Program-made: the position numbers and the translations under genes | Notes under the pieces: model-generated | What the model was told of the DNA's origin: nothing | What the model saw: only the letters and a program-made list of their open reading frames with translations | Databases searched by the model: none | Shown: one piece after another, positions 31,752-45,100 of the stretch | How the letters are laid out: each line of letters begins with the position of its first letter | Numbering within the stretch: position 1 is the stretch's first letter | Origin: Bimuria novae-zelandiae CBS 107.79 | Taxonomy: Eukaryota > Ascomycota > Dothideomycetes > Pleosporales > Didymosphaeriaceae | NCBI GenBank assembly: GCA_010015655.1 | Contig: ML976658.1 | Location: forward strand, 763,087-827,086 | DNA: 64,000 bases | Direction: 5' to 3'

Positions 31752-33900
31752 GTTAACAATAGCTAGTAATTCCTTATTTTAAATCTTATAGTTAAGCTTT
31801 GCTCCTAAGAGCTTTCTTGCGTAATAAAAGACTAGTCTCTATTTCTAGTTATCGTATTCTTATAGTAGTACAGCCCCTAACGCATAATCCGATGCGTCTA
31901 TATAGATGCGATGTTACTGCTCTAGGTCGTACATCTGTAGTAGGGGTGCCATTAGGAACAGGTGTATTAGTTATTTAAAAGCTTCCTTCTCTATTTCCTA
32001 TAGAGGTCGCTATTTCCTTATCTTTATAAGTTCTATTAGTGGAGCGGTGAATTTTAAGTAGTTCTTAATAAATTTACGATAAAAGTTAGTAAAGCCTAAA
32101 AAGGATTAGATATCCTTTATTAATTCTAGTAGTAACTATTCTTCTATTATCGCGATTTTCTTTAGGTCTATTTTAACACCTTCCCGGGATATTATAAATC
32201 CTAGATATTCTGTTTCCGTAACATAGAACTCGCATTTCTTAGGGTGTAGGAGTAATTAATGCTCCTGTAACTTCTATAGCACTTTTCGCACGTATTCCTT
32301 GTGTTCTTCCAGGGTCCTATGTAAATATATTAGAATGTCGTCGAGATACGCCGTGCAAAATATGTCTAAGTATTTATATAGTACTTAATTTATTAACTCT
32401 TAAAAAGTTGCTAGTGCGTTAGTTAGCCTTATAGGCATAACTATGTACTTAAAAAGGCCATATCGCGTGCGGAAAGCTATTTTCTACTTATCCCTTTTTA
32501 TAATTTAAATCCTATAGAATCTATCCTAAATATTAAATTTTATAAACTACTTAGCTCCTTAGAGTCGATCCATGAGCTCCGTTATTAAAGGTAATAAATA
32601 GTAGTTTTTAATAGTTATAGCATTTAGCTATTTATAATCTACATAAAGTTGTAGCCTGCTGTCTTTTTTGTAAATAAAGAGTATAGGGAAAGCCGCAGGG
32701 CTCTAACTAGATCTCTATTTCCCTAAGCGTAGATTCTTTTATATTAGCTCTTTTAACTCTTTTTCTTATTCGTAGGTAAGGGGCCTTAGGCGTTCTAGCT
32801 ATAGCTTAGCTCCTTCTACTAGTAGTATCTTATAATCCTACTCCTTATATTTAAGTAGGACAGTCTTGTCGTATTCCTCGAATAGTTTATAAATTGCTTA
32901 TATTCTTCTAGCAGACCTAGGTCGTCTAGGACTATCTTAGCCTCTTAGACCTATATATAGCTTACCCTTCCTAAGTATTGCTTTAAGATCCTGTCTATCT
33001 TGCATACTAATATCTCTTATATCTTAAATAGTTAGCTCTCCTTTCTTGCCTAAGGTCTTTAGGGAGTTTCCCTTCTACTAGGGCTCTCCTAAGCCGTCGC
33101 TGGTAGGCTTCGGGGAAGGATTGTTTATTTAATCTAGTCTATTTATAGACTATACTATTTTAGTTATTTATATCTTATAATAGCTTTAATGTCTCCTATC
33201 TTTATAATAGTAAAAACATGTTAGCTTTTTTGGCCTTTAATATTAACTTATACTAGCGCTGTCTTAAGGCGCAGCCAACTATTACTATATCCTTATAATT
33301 AGGTTCCGTCTACGAGTCCTATTTACAGCAGTATCCTCTTATTATAATATAGTATATTATATTTCTTAACTACTTACGGGGTAATTAGACACGCGTTTGC
33401 CCCTAGGTTAATTAGTGCTATAATATAATATCTATACACCGTAATGTCTTTAATTAAGCGTTTCTTAATTTGGTGAGTGTCTACTTAATAAGCTATAATA
33501 ATTATACTATTACTAGTATAGCTCGTTCCCTAGTAATAATTTAGTTTTTTAAGTCCTTGGACTTATTTTAGACCCCCTATAAGGCCTCTACCTCTTAGAT
33601 CTAACCTTTAAGTCATGCTAGTTTTAAAACTTCTTTAATTTAGTGCTACTTATATTATTATTAATATAGTGCATAGGTCTCTCTAATCCTATTAGACTTA
33701 TATACTCCTTAATTCCCATGTTATAGGTAGCTTAAAGCAAGGCATTTATTCTAGGCTAATACGTTATACCCTAAGTAGCTATCTAAAGACGCTACCTCTT
33801 CCTATAGGCTTAAGTGTGCGAAGCACTATAGGTTATTTTATTTTTATTTAATTAATAAGTAGTCTACGTCTTTCCTTAGCTGCGTATTCCCTATTATCGT

Positions 33901-34123
33901 TGTCAGATTTGATAGTGTTCTGTCACTTTGAGATAATGCAATGATGAGAATTTGATGGATGTGATGATTGATTGATGATGTTCGTGTTCTGTGTTGCTAG
34001 AATGCAGATGTGTGCGAGGCTCCAAATAAGTGCCACTGCAGCGCTAGCCCTATTTAGAATAGTACAAAAGAGAGAGTGCTCCAGCCTTATATCTATAACA
34101 GATAGAGGCTATATAATCGGACA
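33901..34123 (-). repeat. 3' LTR of copia B
   Basis: Little RIP; starts TGTCAGATTTGATAG and ends ATCGGACA in the plus direction. Confidence 0.9.
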
Positions 34124-35041
34124 CACCTCCTTAGATTAGGCTTATCCTTAAGCTAGACCTTCGCATTATTTATCTATCTATTATTCTAACTTAAAGGCCT
34201 TTATCCTCTGCTGTAGATCCTGTAGGGCAACCTCTTAATTAGTAATCTTGTCTAATATATCTTTAAGTCCTAGCCTATTTAGAAACTTGCTCTATTTGTT
34301 TACTAGCAGGGCCTTTATAAGTCTATCTACAACCATGTCTTCTAAGCGTTAATAGTCTACCTTAATTATCCTAAGTGTGACTTCTTGTCTTAGCTAATAA
34401 TTATAGATATCTATATAGCAGAGCTTGGTCTATAGCTTTGCGATTTCTTTAGTAATAAGGCAAATAGTCTATTAATTATCGCAGTTAATTATAATTAGGC
34501 AATTGCTCACAGTGATCTAGAGCTCCTAGAGTATTCGTAAAGTAAAGATAGCCTCCTTAGCTACTTATAAAAGCGCTAGAAGTTTAGCCTCTATTATTAA
34601 TATAGTAACTGTATCTTGCTTGCTTGCTTTCCAGGCAATTAGGCCGCTAAATAATTTAATAACGTATCCTTATAAACTCTTGCGATCGAGTGTATTATTA
34701 GCAAATAATGCGTCGCTTACTACTTCTAGAGTATCTGCACCCCCAAGCTAAAGACCTAGTAATTTAGTATTAGCAAGATAGAGGAGAACTTAGTTAGTAG
34801 CTACTTAGTGCTCTTTGCTTAGGTTAGATAAGAATCGTAATAATCTAGAGCTTGCAAAGGCGATATCTAGTTAAATTATAACTATAGCATAGAGAATTAA
34901 TCCGACTTTACGCTAGTATTAATTAATCTTACCCTTACTAGCTAGTCCTGTTCTTAGGAGTAATTCGATTAAACCCATTGGGGTATTGTGGCGAATCTTA
35001 TAGTGATTGATAAGGCGCGATATTTTGTCGACGTATAATGC
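34124..35041 (-). pseudogene. copia B pol, RNase H part
   Basis: Minus-strand remnant of the RT end, RNase H and pol C-terminus. It begins beside a polypurine tract (ctaaggaggtg read on the minus strand at 34124-34136) and carries many RIP stops. It continues beyond copia D at 40311. Confidence 0.8.
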
Positions 35042-35046
35042 TTATA

Positions 35047-35210
35047 TGTAAGGGTATTCGGATTGTTTATTGTTGCCTATGCTAGCTCATTGCTGCCTAC
35101 ACTCATTTACTGCTGCCTAGCCTACCTAGCAGTATATATCTTAGCTACTACACACATACAATCAAATTAGTGTTTTTCCCGACTTTCGCTTTGCAGCAAC
35201 AACCACTACA
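35047..35210 (+). repeat. 5' LTR of copia D
   Basis: 164 bp, TGTAAGGGTATTCGG ... AACCACTACA. It is unusually short for a copia LTR and little damaged. Confidence 0.9.
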
Positions 35211-35292
35211 GTTATGAGCCCGAATTACGACGGGATCTCACTCACCTGACTTATTACATACTCACACATAGAGTAGAGCACCTACGAGCACG

Positions 35293-38200
35293 ATAATAAC
35301 TAAGTTAGACCTAATAGTTACTCGAGTGACAATCGTCCTTAGCCAATTAGAGGATTAGCATAAATAGCTATTTATCCGCAAGGATACGGCACAAAAGAAC
35401 TAACTCTAGAAATACGTTAATCTAGATATTACAGCAGACTAACTACCCTAGCTAGAGGAGCTAACGGAGCCTTAGCTAAGTAACTACGATTAATAAGCTA
35501 CATTATTTACTAGCTTAAACACTAAGCAGCGAGCCAACTATCGTTAGGCGTATAAGCGATAGGAGAAGAAGAATCTAGAGTATAAGCGTTAGCTTAAGGC
35601 TCTAGCAGACTTTAACTTTAAGATTAGTAAAATAATAGTAGCGCATCACATATACCTAATTAAGGATAAGAATACGCCATACTAATAACTTACAACCCTT
35701 AAAAAATATCTCGCACTATTAGATGCAACGCGTCGTCGCGATTTAATAGTAAAATATAAGGATCTTTAGACACTGCTAAAGGGCAGAAAGGTTAAAGAAT
35801 AGCTTCGACATTAAATTGAAGTTACTAGCTAGTGTAAGGCTATTAAGCTTTTAGAGACTGAGGATACTCGTGCGTAGGAGGACTTCCTAGTTGCCTGCAA
35901 GATAATTGACCCTAAATACGGAACGGCAGGTCTGCGAGACCTGATCCAAAAAGAGAAGCTTAGTATAAAAGTCCTATTAGTAGAAGACTACGTTGCTAAG
36001 TTCTTAGCATACCTAAAGCGTATACGCCTAATTAGTACAGGCTTTAGTACACACGCGGCAGAGCTAAAGATAGTAAAGCTAATAATACTATAAAGTAATA
36101 AACCTTCTCGAAGCAGTATATGCCTCTATAGTAAGAGATACTTATAGTCTAAGTGCTGGTTAATAAACCTTAACGCTCCTAACCAACCCTAAGGATATAA
36201 TAACAAGGAAGCTAGTAAAAAAGTGGCTATAGCCTTTGCTAAGGATCTAAGCTTGAAAGCGAGGGTAGAGAAAGCCATACAGGACTAGAAGGCAACTTAG
36301 TTAAACTCTAAGCCTATAGTTACTATTAATAATGGCAAGCCTCCTTCTAATCTATTGACCTACACTACATAATATATAATATCTGATGCTGTTACGGTTA
36401 ACGAGCACGACGAGCACGACAAGCGTAATAAACGTAATAAGGATCTAATGCTTAACGATAGTGTTAAACCTACTAAGGAGTTAGTAGCTCTATCGACGCT
36501 TAACGATGTTAGCAGCTATAACTTATTAAGTAATTAATTTATACTTAATCCTAGTTTGAACACTTATATTATTAACACTAAGTCCTAGCCTAGATGGACG
36601 AAAGAGTATGAGGCTAGTGCTAACGACTTCGTAGGAGCAGGAACAGGCCGTATTAAGATTACTACATAGGGTAGCATGAAGCTGACTGTGAAAATACTAA
36701 AAGAACTATTACCTATCGTCCTAACACACGTTGCCTTAGTTAAAGGCTTCTTAATAAGCCTTATGGGCTTAGCACGCTGTCGCTCGAGTTAGATCTATTT
36801 TAACTTAGGATAAGATTTGCTATATAAAGTTAGCAAGAAAACCGTTATTGCATAACTAGAGTATAACAATAGCTACTAGCTAGTTAACGCTAATGCTAGC
36901 CGCCGCCTAGATATACGCCTATTATTATCCTTTAGCACTACCTACTAACTTTTAAAGAACCTTTAACGTAATTGTATAGTTAACTATAAAATAGCGTACA
37001 GCACCTAGGGTCATCCTAGTAAGAAGGCGATTAAGAAGCTAGTTAATTATGTAGAAGGCTTGCGAGTAGAAGGCAAAGATAGCGACTTTTGTGGCGTATG
37101 TGTCGAATTAAAACTTACAAAGCAAGTCTCTAGAAGATAGTAGGAGGACTTTGCACCTAGGAAGTTCTATCGCGTTGCTATAGACTTTATATAGCTACTC
37201 CCTTAAGAGGCAGACCCTTATCTTAACAGTGACTAAATTGCAGGTTACATGGTGGACTAGTATAGTAAGTGGTATAAAGTTAACTGCTTTCTATAGCGTA
37301 TAAAGGCATTCCTAAGCCGCTGGCTTGTCTAAAAAGTTTGTAAGATACAGCGTATTTTTAATAGTAACATTACTATAATTAAGACTAATAATAACTAAGG
37401 ATATAGAGTTGTACTAAACGTGTTAGAGGAGCTCTGCGCTAAGCTAGGGATCTAATACGAGCCGCAGGCAGACTGCGCAGACAAATAAAATAGTCTTGTA
37501 AAGCGAGTAGGCAAGATTATTGTTATTTAAGCTCGAGCTATAAGGCTTAAAGGAAACCTGCTAAAGTTATTATTAAACGAGCTGTTTTAAATAGTAGTAT
37601 ATATACTAAATCGCACACTAACTAAAGCGCTAGGCTAGAAGACTTTATATAAGGTTATATAGGGATTAAAGCTAAAGGTGAACTACTTGCGTCCTATAGG
37701 CTATTAAGCATACGTTCGAAATTTGTCTATTAAAAGAGGCGATAAGCTAGAATCTAGAGCTCTTATAGGACACCTTGTAGGCTATAATTTAATAAATATC
37801 TTCAGGATCTAGCTGCCTATAAAGGACAGAGTAATTCGAGCGAGAGACATCATTTTTGAGCCAACGCGATTTTACTAAGGGCTAGAAGGCTACGCAGCTA
37901 AGTTAGTTATTAAAAAAGTTATAGAGCTACTTACTTTCCTAAAAGAAGCTAAATCTAATAATATCGCTATTAAAGAGCTTATGACGCTTAGACAAAGCCG
38001 TACAATACCTGCAGCGGCAGCTCAGGCCAGCCAGCAGCAGGTAGGGGGTGAGAGCAAAAGTGACAAGAACGATAAAGTTAATAAGGACGTAGAGGACCTG
38101 TTTATAGGAGGTGGGCTGCTTACACCTACGTCACCTGAGCCTTACGTGAGCCGGCAACGGAATAACGATACTCCGGCCAACGTTCTTCCAACAGAACGAG

Positions 38201-40075
38201 ATCTAGAGACAACACTACAAGAGCTCTCTGCAACACAAATTCCTAGTTATATACCTAATCGCTATAATAACAACGCGCCAAGACATAGAAATCCCGAAAT
38301 TAATAAATTAAATATACGTATAAGCTCGCGCCGCCGATAACAGCGCACGGACGACCTTACTAGTGTAACCAGATACCAAACGCACGCAATTTCCTATAGA
38401 ATACGTATTAATAACTACCTACACGCATTTATAATAGCGCTAAAGCCGTAGCCTATAATCAAGATCTATTAGTCACAAGTTCTACCTCTACTAAGGACCT
38501 GGAGAGACCTAGAGACTTATCTATATAGAGCCGAGTTTCGACAAGCTAGTTAAGAAGAATACTAAAGTATTTAGAGTAAAGGATGCTTTACTAGGACTGT
38601 AAAAATAGTAGTAAATGTTAATGCTAAGGTCTTACCACTTATGTAGGTATTTACCTACAAATTTAATAAGGACGGTTTTCTTTCACGATTCAAGACACGA
38701 TTAGTAATTAGAGGTAATCTCTAGTAGCTATATAAAGACACCTACGCCGCCACACTCGCGGCACGCACCTTTAGAGCAATTACTACTATTACTAATTACT
38801 TTAGGCTAGAGCTAATTTAGTACAACGTACTAATAGCTTTTCTTAACGCCTTACTTAATTATCTACTCTACGCGTAAACGCCAGACGAATTTTAAGAAGA
38901 CAAAGAACTACTCTAGATACTTTGCGCTCTCTATAGATTAAAGGAGTCACCGCTACTATAGTACAAGGAGCTCCGCAGGACGCTACAGTCACTAGGGATA
39001 AAGCCTGTGCCAGGCTTTCCATGTGTGTACACGAACAAGTGGCTTATACTATTCGTCTACGTTAACGATATCGTTATGGCCTTTCACCTACATAATACCG
39101 AGCTCCACTAGCAGTTCAAGCAGAAGCTTAGCAAGTACTATTAACTAAAGCGACTTAGTCTACTTAAGTAGTTTTTAGGCATACGCGTTATGCGAGACAT
39201 TACTGCCTATAAACTCTAGCTACTTTAAGATGCCTACATCAATAAAGTAGCTATAAAGTATAGTATAACGTCTACCAGCCACCGTACAGAAGTACCTATA
39301 ATAGTTAACTACCTTAAGCTATCTATAGAGGATCCCAACGCAGCTTGTATAAAGCTTTACTAAGAGCTTGTTAGCTATCTCGCGTTCCTAACGTAGTTTA
39401 CTTGACCAGACCTCGCACGTGTACATGTGATACACGCTTTACATCTTACTAACCCTAGACAAGCTTACGTGGACTCTATACGTAAAGTATAGCGTTACGT
39501 CCTAGAGACAAAGTACTACGCGCTTAAAGCTTGCATAGAGCAAGAAATTTAAGAGTTTATAACTATAGAAAAAGATTATCGCGATCCTATATTCTTTAAA
39601 GCATCTAATGCTGCTTTTACAGATAACCTAGAGACTCGCTATAGCTTTTAAGGATATATTTTCTAGTTATTTAGGATAACTATTAACTAGAAGTCTACCC
39701 TATAGCGTATAGTTACTAAATTAACTACTAAGGCAGAGCTACTCGCGCTCTCCCTTATAGGCTTAGAAATAAAGGAGTAGCTACGCCTGTTTAAGGGCCT
39801 CTTACTAACGCTTTACACTACTCTAACTATCTTATGTGATAATTAGCAGACGGTTGGGATTATTACAAAAGAATAAGATAAACTAGCAACTAAGCTTAAG
39901 CATGTTAATATACACTAGAGCTAGATCCGCCAGGAAGTAGAGCAGGGACGACTCTACGTATAATGGCGATCTACTAATAGGATGCCTGCTGACGGCATGA
40001 CCAAGATGCTACCACGTTAAAAGCACGCAGAGTTTATGAGGCAGCTACACCTTATAAATCTATACTCTTGACTTT
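35293..40075 (+). pseudogene. copia D gag-pol remnant
   Basis: The start codon has become ATA (copia 1 keeps ATG at the matching place). Gag is at 35293-36300. An integrase-to-RT linker with an intact 119-codon island lies at 37981-38340 (Gln/Ala/Ser-rich, QASQQQVGGES). RT has ALYRLKESP near 38930 and LFVYVNDIVMAF at about 39047-39082, where YVDD reads YVND. RNase H runs to about 40075. RIP stops are everywhere outside the islands. Confidence 0.88.
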
Positions 40076-40139
40076 AAGGCATAGTAGATATGTAGGAGAG
40101 ATCATCCTTACGTCGTTAACTAACTACAGGATAAGGGGG

Positions 40140-40305
40140 TGTATAACAGTATTCGAATTATTTATTATTGCCTATACTAGCTTATTACTACCTACACTCA
40201 TTTACTACTGCCTAGCCTACCTAGCAGTATATATCTTAGCTACTACACACATACAATTAAATTAGTGTTTTTCCCGACTTTCGCTTTGCAGCAACAACCG
40301 CTACA
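40140..40305 (+). repeat. 3' LTR of copia D
   Basis: 166 bp following the polypurine tract ataagggggtg. It differs from the 5' copy near its start by two extra bases and several transitions. Confidence 0.9.
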
Positions 40306-40310
40306 TTATA

Positions 40311-41937
40311 AAAGCCAGATCTTTTTGTTTAAGCGGTCCCTAATAATTTTAATTCCTAGAAACTATTGCAGGTCTTTCCCGCTAGTAAGGGTAAATTTAG
40401 TTCTTATCTCTTTAATAGCTACTTTTGCTACAGGCTCGTGATTCTTCTAATAGGCGATGATAAGATTATCTACATAGAAGAATATAATAATGCCGTCCTT
40501 AATAAGGCAGCATGGCTCGTGGGGCACTGTTTTAAAGCTAATATTACGGAGCGTTAATATAAACTCTCTTTGCCAGAGTAGTGGAGATATGCGCAGTCTA
40601 TACAGTGCTTTATGTAGTTTAAGGACTATGCCTGCTCGCGAGTAGCCGCGAGGCATTCTTATATAGATTTCTCTGTCCAGCTTTGCATGGACAAACGCGT
40701 TAGTAACGTCGTGTTAGATAAGCTCTAAGTTAATACGAGCTATAATTACTATAAGCATGCAGAATAATTATCCTGTAAGTGTTGCGGCGTAGGTTTCTTG
40801 CAAGGTAAGGTGCTACTATTAATTGCCTTGCACTACCAGCCTTGCTTTACATTTTTGCAATTAATAGTGTTTATTAAATTTGTAGGTATATACCTACATG
40901 CAGTCGAGGATTTAATAGCCTGCTACCTTTACTAGAGCTACTACGACCTCGCTTCAAGACTTTATTTCCTTGTAGCTCTATAGATAGGATCGTTCTGCTT
41001 CCTTCTACATATTATAAAGAGGGTGATCTTCGAGCTTGCTTTGGCATATAGGTGGCTCTAGAAGCACACTTCGATGTGGCTTCTTACCTAATATAATTAT
41101 TTGTCAAAGCTGTGCCTTATTAAGAGTCTTACCTTTATATTTACTACTACTACCGGCTTTAGTGCCTGCCATAAAGGCTGCGGCCTATAGGCTTATTTGC
41201 AACTATCTTATTTGCACTATTTATAGTAGTATAGCTTAATTATCTCTTGCCATTAGTTATGCAAGGAGTGTCACTAGTAGCGGCGTTAATAGAGGCGTTA
41301 GATATTTATACCTAGCTCTCCTATCTTGCCTGCACTTAAGAGCCTCTTCCTCTAGCGCTTCACTAATTATCTTATCCTTAAAGAAGGACTTAGTAGCATG
41401 CTCTTGTTAAGATAAGGGAGGTAACTCTACTAATCGCACCTAGGCTACTATTTCTTCTAATATGCTATACATAAGGTTATCTATCAGGTCTTTAGTTTTG
41501 CCTAAGAACACAGTATCCTTATTAAATATTACATCGCAAGTACTAATCGTCTTTGCTAAAGAGGGAATCTATATTCTCTAGATGTTGGTTAATCTGTAGC
41601 TAATAAGGTAGCCAATCCATGCTTTAGGGTCAAGCCTCTAAAGCCTACTTTTACCACGTTTTGTGTCGTTGGTTATCGCAAACGCTTTGTAGCCATATGC
41701 TTTTAGGTAAGCTTAATTAGGCTTCTTTGGTTAGGTAATAATGCCGTTCTGAAAAGCTACTGTCGTAAAGAACACTTTATATAGAGATCGCTATCAATTA
41801 GCGTAGTTTGGCGTTTAATTATATAAGTAGACTATAGCTTAGGTAATCTCAGGCTATATTTACTAGGGTAGGTTAGAGTTAAGTCGCATCGCGCGCGCTT
41901 TCTCCTTAATTACACCTCTTAAGCATTTAGCTCCTCT
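40311..41937 (-). pseudogene. copia B pol, RT and integrase part
   Basis: Minus strand: KALYRLRISPLLWQREF and IIFFYVDNLIIAY (40447-40656), with the RT box as YVDN. Upstream are CMWVYTYKF-like sequence and the integrase tail. It links 34124-35041 to 47180-49472 once copia D and C are removed. Confidence 0.85.
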
Positions 41938-41942
41938 ATTTT

Positions 41943-42151
41943 TGTCAGATTATATGCAGTAGAGAACCTAGGCTAGAAGAGGTCAGGGGCTATTACACAT
42001 GACGCACAGACAGGAACTTCAAACAGGAGGCGTTAACCAGCTTTAGAAGACAAAACATCGAATCCATAAACATGATCACTTCTTTATCAGACCCTATACT
42101 ATGACACACAGACAATTATTATCCATCCTTAATAACCTAAAAAATCTAATA
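41943..42151 (+). repeat. 5' LTR of copia C
   Basis: TGTCAGATTATATGCAG ... AAATCTAATA, 209 bp. The first bases TGTCAGATTATAT resemble the ends of the copia A/B LTRs. Confidence 0.9.
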
Positions 42152-45100
42152 ATTAAGAGTCTTACTACCTCGACTACTAATATAATAACGCCACACCTAC
42201 GCGACGTAACGATAATCACGCTGCGCGACCACACCGACTACACGGCGTGGGTTACACAAATCTAGTCAAGATGCGTACTCTATCGTATCTGGAATCTACT
42301 AGATCCAAAATTAACAACTGCGCCAAAACCTGAGCCAGTAATCCTACAAGCTCTAAAACTAGCTAACTACACTCTAGCCGCTAGCATTACAACGCCAACG
42401 CGTATTTCTAAACTATCCACGTTAGGTATTAAAGCCTTTAAAGAGGACCTTAAGTACTATAAGACGTTGCTTAAAGAATTTAAGAATAATTAACACGCAT
42501 TTAAGAAGGAGTAGTTAAGCCTCTAGTAAATTATTGTCTTTATATAATTAATAGTTAGCTAGTATCTCTAAAGGACGTGTTGCCTACCCAATTAATTACT
42601 TAGATAGTAGATTATTAACCTTAAAGCTATGGTTAGCGTTAATACGCTATTTAAATAAGAACGCGCACGCGATCGATATCACTCCTCTTTAAAGCTACCA
42701 CGAACCGCGAATACATGGGATACATAGCTAGCAGAATACAATTAAGCAGCCACTAAAGCGGAGACGTACAAAGTCCTAGAATTAATATAGTTTAACGCTG
42801 TAGCAAAAGACTTCCTAAACGCTGTGAATAAAGTCGCTCCTACGTGGTCAACGACCTTTTAGGACAACGGACGGTTCACACTAGGCATAACCAGGAAAGA
42901 AATAATAAAGCGTTTCCAAGAACATATAATGCTAAACTACCTAATATTGTAAATAAAGCAGAAATCTGCCTTCGTAACGGGTGACTTATTAGAGCTCGGT
43001 GAAAGCGGCAAACCCACCCGGAGCACATAAAGTGGGGACGCCTATAGTGCTAAAACGTTATTATCTAGAAAACGGGGTAGACCTCGATATTAACGTACAG
43101 GCTAGTAGATAGTTAAGTAAGACTCCTCGCTAGACCTTTTAACCCCTGTTAAAGCAGGTGGGCGCCTGAAATCTGTTAAAGCAGAAGGGCAGAAATGCTA
43201 TGCATGTGGCATGTAGCACTTTATAAGAGACTACTTCTATATAAATTTAGCGAAAGCCCTAGAATAGTGGCAGCTAAATAAAAAGATCGAGGAACTTATC
43301 GCGCTAAAGCAAGAGCACGATCTAGAGTTCTAAGGACTTTTAAGAGGTTAAAGCAGGCCTAGAACTAGAACTCTACCTATAAAGAACTCTTATACTCTAA
43401 CTCTAGAGATTACTAAATAGTGACTAAATGGCAGATAGATATTTACTATACAAGCAGTATTTGCCGCGTCTTTTAAAACAAGTCGAATTAATTATCTACT
43501 GCGACGTTCATTTATCTTCGATTTTGGCTTAACCTGCCACATCACGAACGATCCCGATCGGATATACGATTACCGACCGCCGGCATAAGGAGATTTTGTG
43601 TGGGCAGGCAATACACAAATATGGATTAAGGGGTATAGATCACTTGTTATAAATCTACAACACGAACAGGGAGCTGAAAGATTAGTACTATACGATGTAG
43701 CTATTTGTCTAGACCTATTATATAACCTTATCTCCTTCCGAGTGTTGAGACAGCAAGGATTCTGGTGGGATATTAAATCGGAACCCACCGCCCTTAAGAG
43801 ACTGAATGGAACAACTATTGGAGAACTTTAAGAGATCTATAGGCAATGGGTACTGGAACACTAGCCCATACACTACTTAGCTTATTACACACATACCCAC
43901 AACTCTCGAACGCAGAGACGAAGTTAGAAAGTGTTAACTCTACTCTGGCACAAGAGGCTTGGTTATCTAGAACCTGCGATAATTAAACACTTAGTGCAAC
44001 AATCTAAGGGGGTGCTCGTTAAGGGAATTATAATAGTAGAGTGTAACTTATGTAGACAAGCAAAAATATAGAGGCAAATTAGCCACGCACTAAGGATTAA
44101 TAAGCAAGGACCTAGAGAGAGGCTCGCTATTAATTTCTATTTATATAAACCGCAAACGTTTAACAAGGAGAAGAGCTAGATGCTTATTATAGATAAGTAC
44201 TCAAAGTTCTAATAGGATTTCTACTTTACTAACAACTAAATGGCTAAGTTAATTATTAACGCACTAACGAACTTCTTCTAATTTCTTAAAAACTAATATA
44301 ATATTACTCCGAAAATTATTAAATTAGATAATAAGATCACGATAGTCAAGCCCGAAGTCAAACGCTAGTTGCGAGGGCAAGGCATAGTTATTAAGCCTTT
44401 AGCACTAGATACACAAGCTTAGAACGGGGGCGCTAAACGCTTAGGGGGTGTAAACAAGGAGAAATCGCGCGCGATGCGCCTAGACGCGAACCTTCTATAG
44501 GAGCTCTGACTAGAAATTACACGAGCCGGAGTATACCTATACAATCGAACGCCGAACTACTCGAACAACTAGAAGACGCTATATAAGCTATTCTTTACAC
44601 GTGCATTACTAGCAAATAGATTAATTGCATTATTTAAGAAACTAAATCTAGCTTACTTAAAAGCCTATAGTTGCAAAGCGTTTGCAATAACGGATAATAC
44701 ATATAAAGGAAAGTCTTAACTACAGAGACTAGATCTAAAGGCATGGATTGGATATCTGGTAAGATACCGATTATTCAATATCTATCGGATCTGGGTTCCC
44801 TCACTCGCAAAAGTCATCAGCACGCGGGACGTAATTTTCAACAAGAACATAATCTTTAGCGGCAAAACTAAGGATCTTATAGACAATCTTATGCATAGCA
44901 CACTAGACGAGATAGCGACGTATATTAAGACAATTAAGCTACCGCCACCTATGCACTAACTAGAAATTAAATCGTTTTACAAAGACAAAACTGTTAACCA
45001 TAATACGAATAATAACAAAGAGCCGGATCTACTAGGCTACTACTAAGGACGGAAGATTAGGGATTACTACTTAACTCCGCTAATAACACCACCGCCTGTA

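Larger units (their letters stand above)
29185..33900 (-). pseudogene. G1 pol remnant, downstream part
   Basis: Read on the minus strand it gives, from right to left, reverse transcriptase (about 33000-32100), RNase H (about 31900-31300), integrase (31200-30200) and a C-terminal chromodomain (about 29880-29735; YLVKWEGW and NTWE-like). The 29640-29890 part is almost free of RIP. The reading is broken by RIP stops throughout and by the solo LTR at 31502. Confidence 0.85.
35047..40305 (+). mobile_element. copia D, TSD TTATA
   Basis: LTRs lie at 35047-35210 and 40140-40305. TTATA occurs at 35042-35046 and 40306-40310. The internal part is 4.9 kb, a full-length element. It is related to copia 1 at the window start by the gag start and pol layout. 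It is inserted in copia B near the end of RT. Confidence 0.93.

Noticed and set aside
41036..41239. 67-codon plus-strand ORF resembling the one at 27931
   Set aside because: Both are antisense of the same copia A/B pol segment, not a separate gene family.
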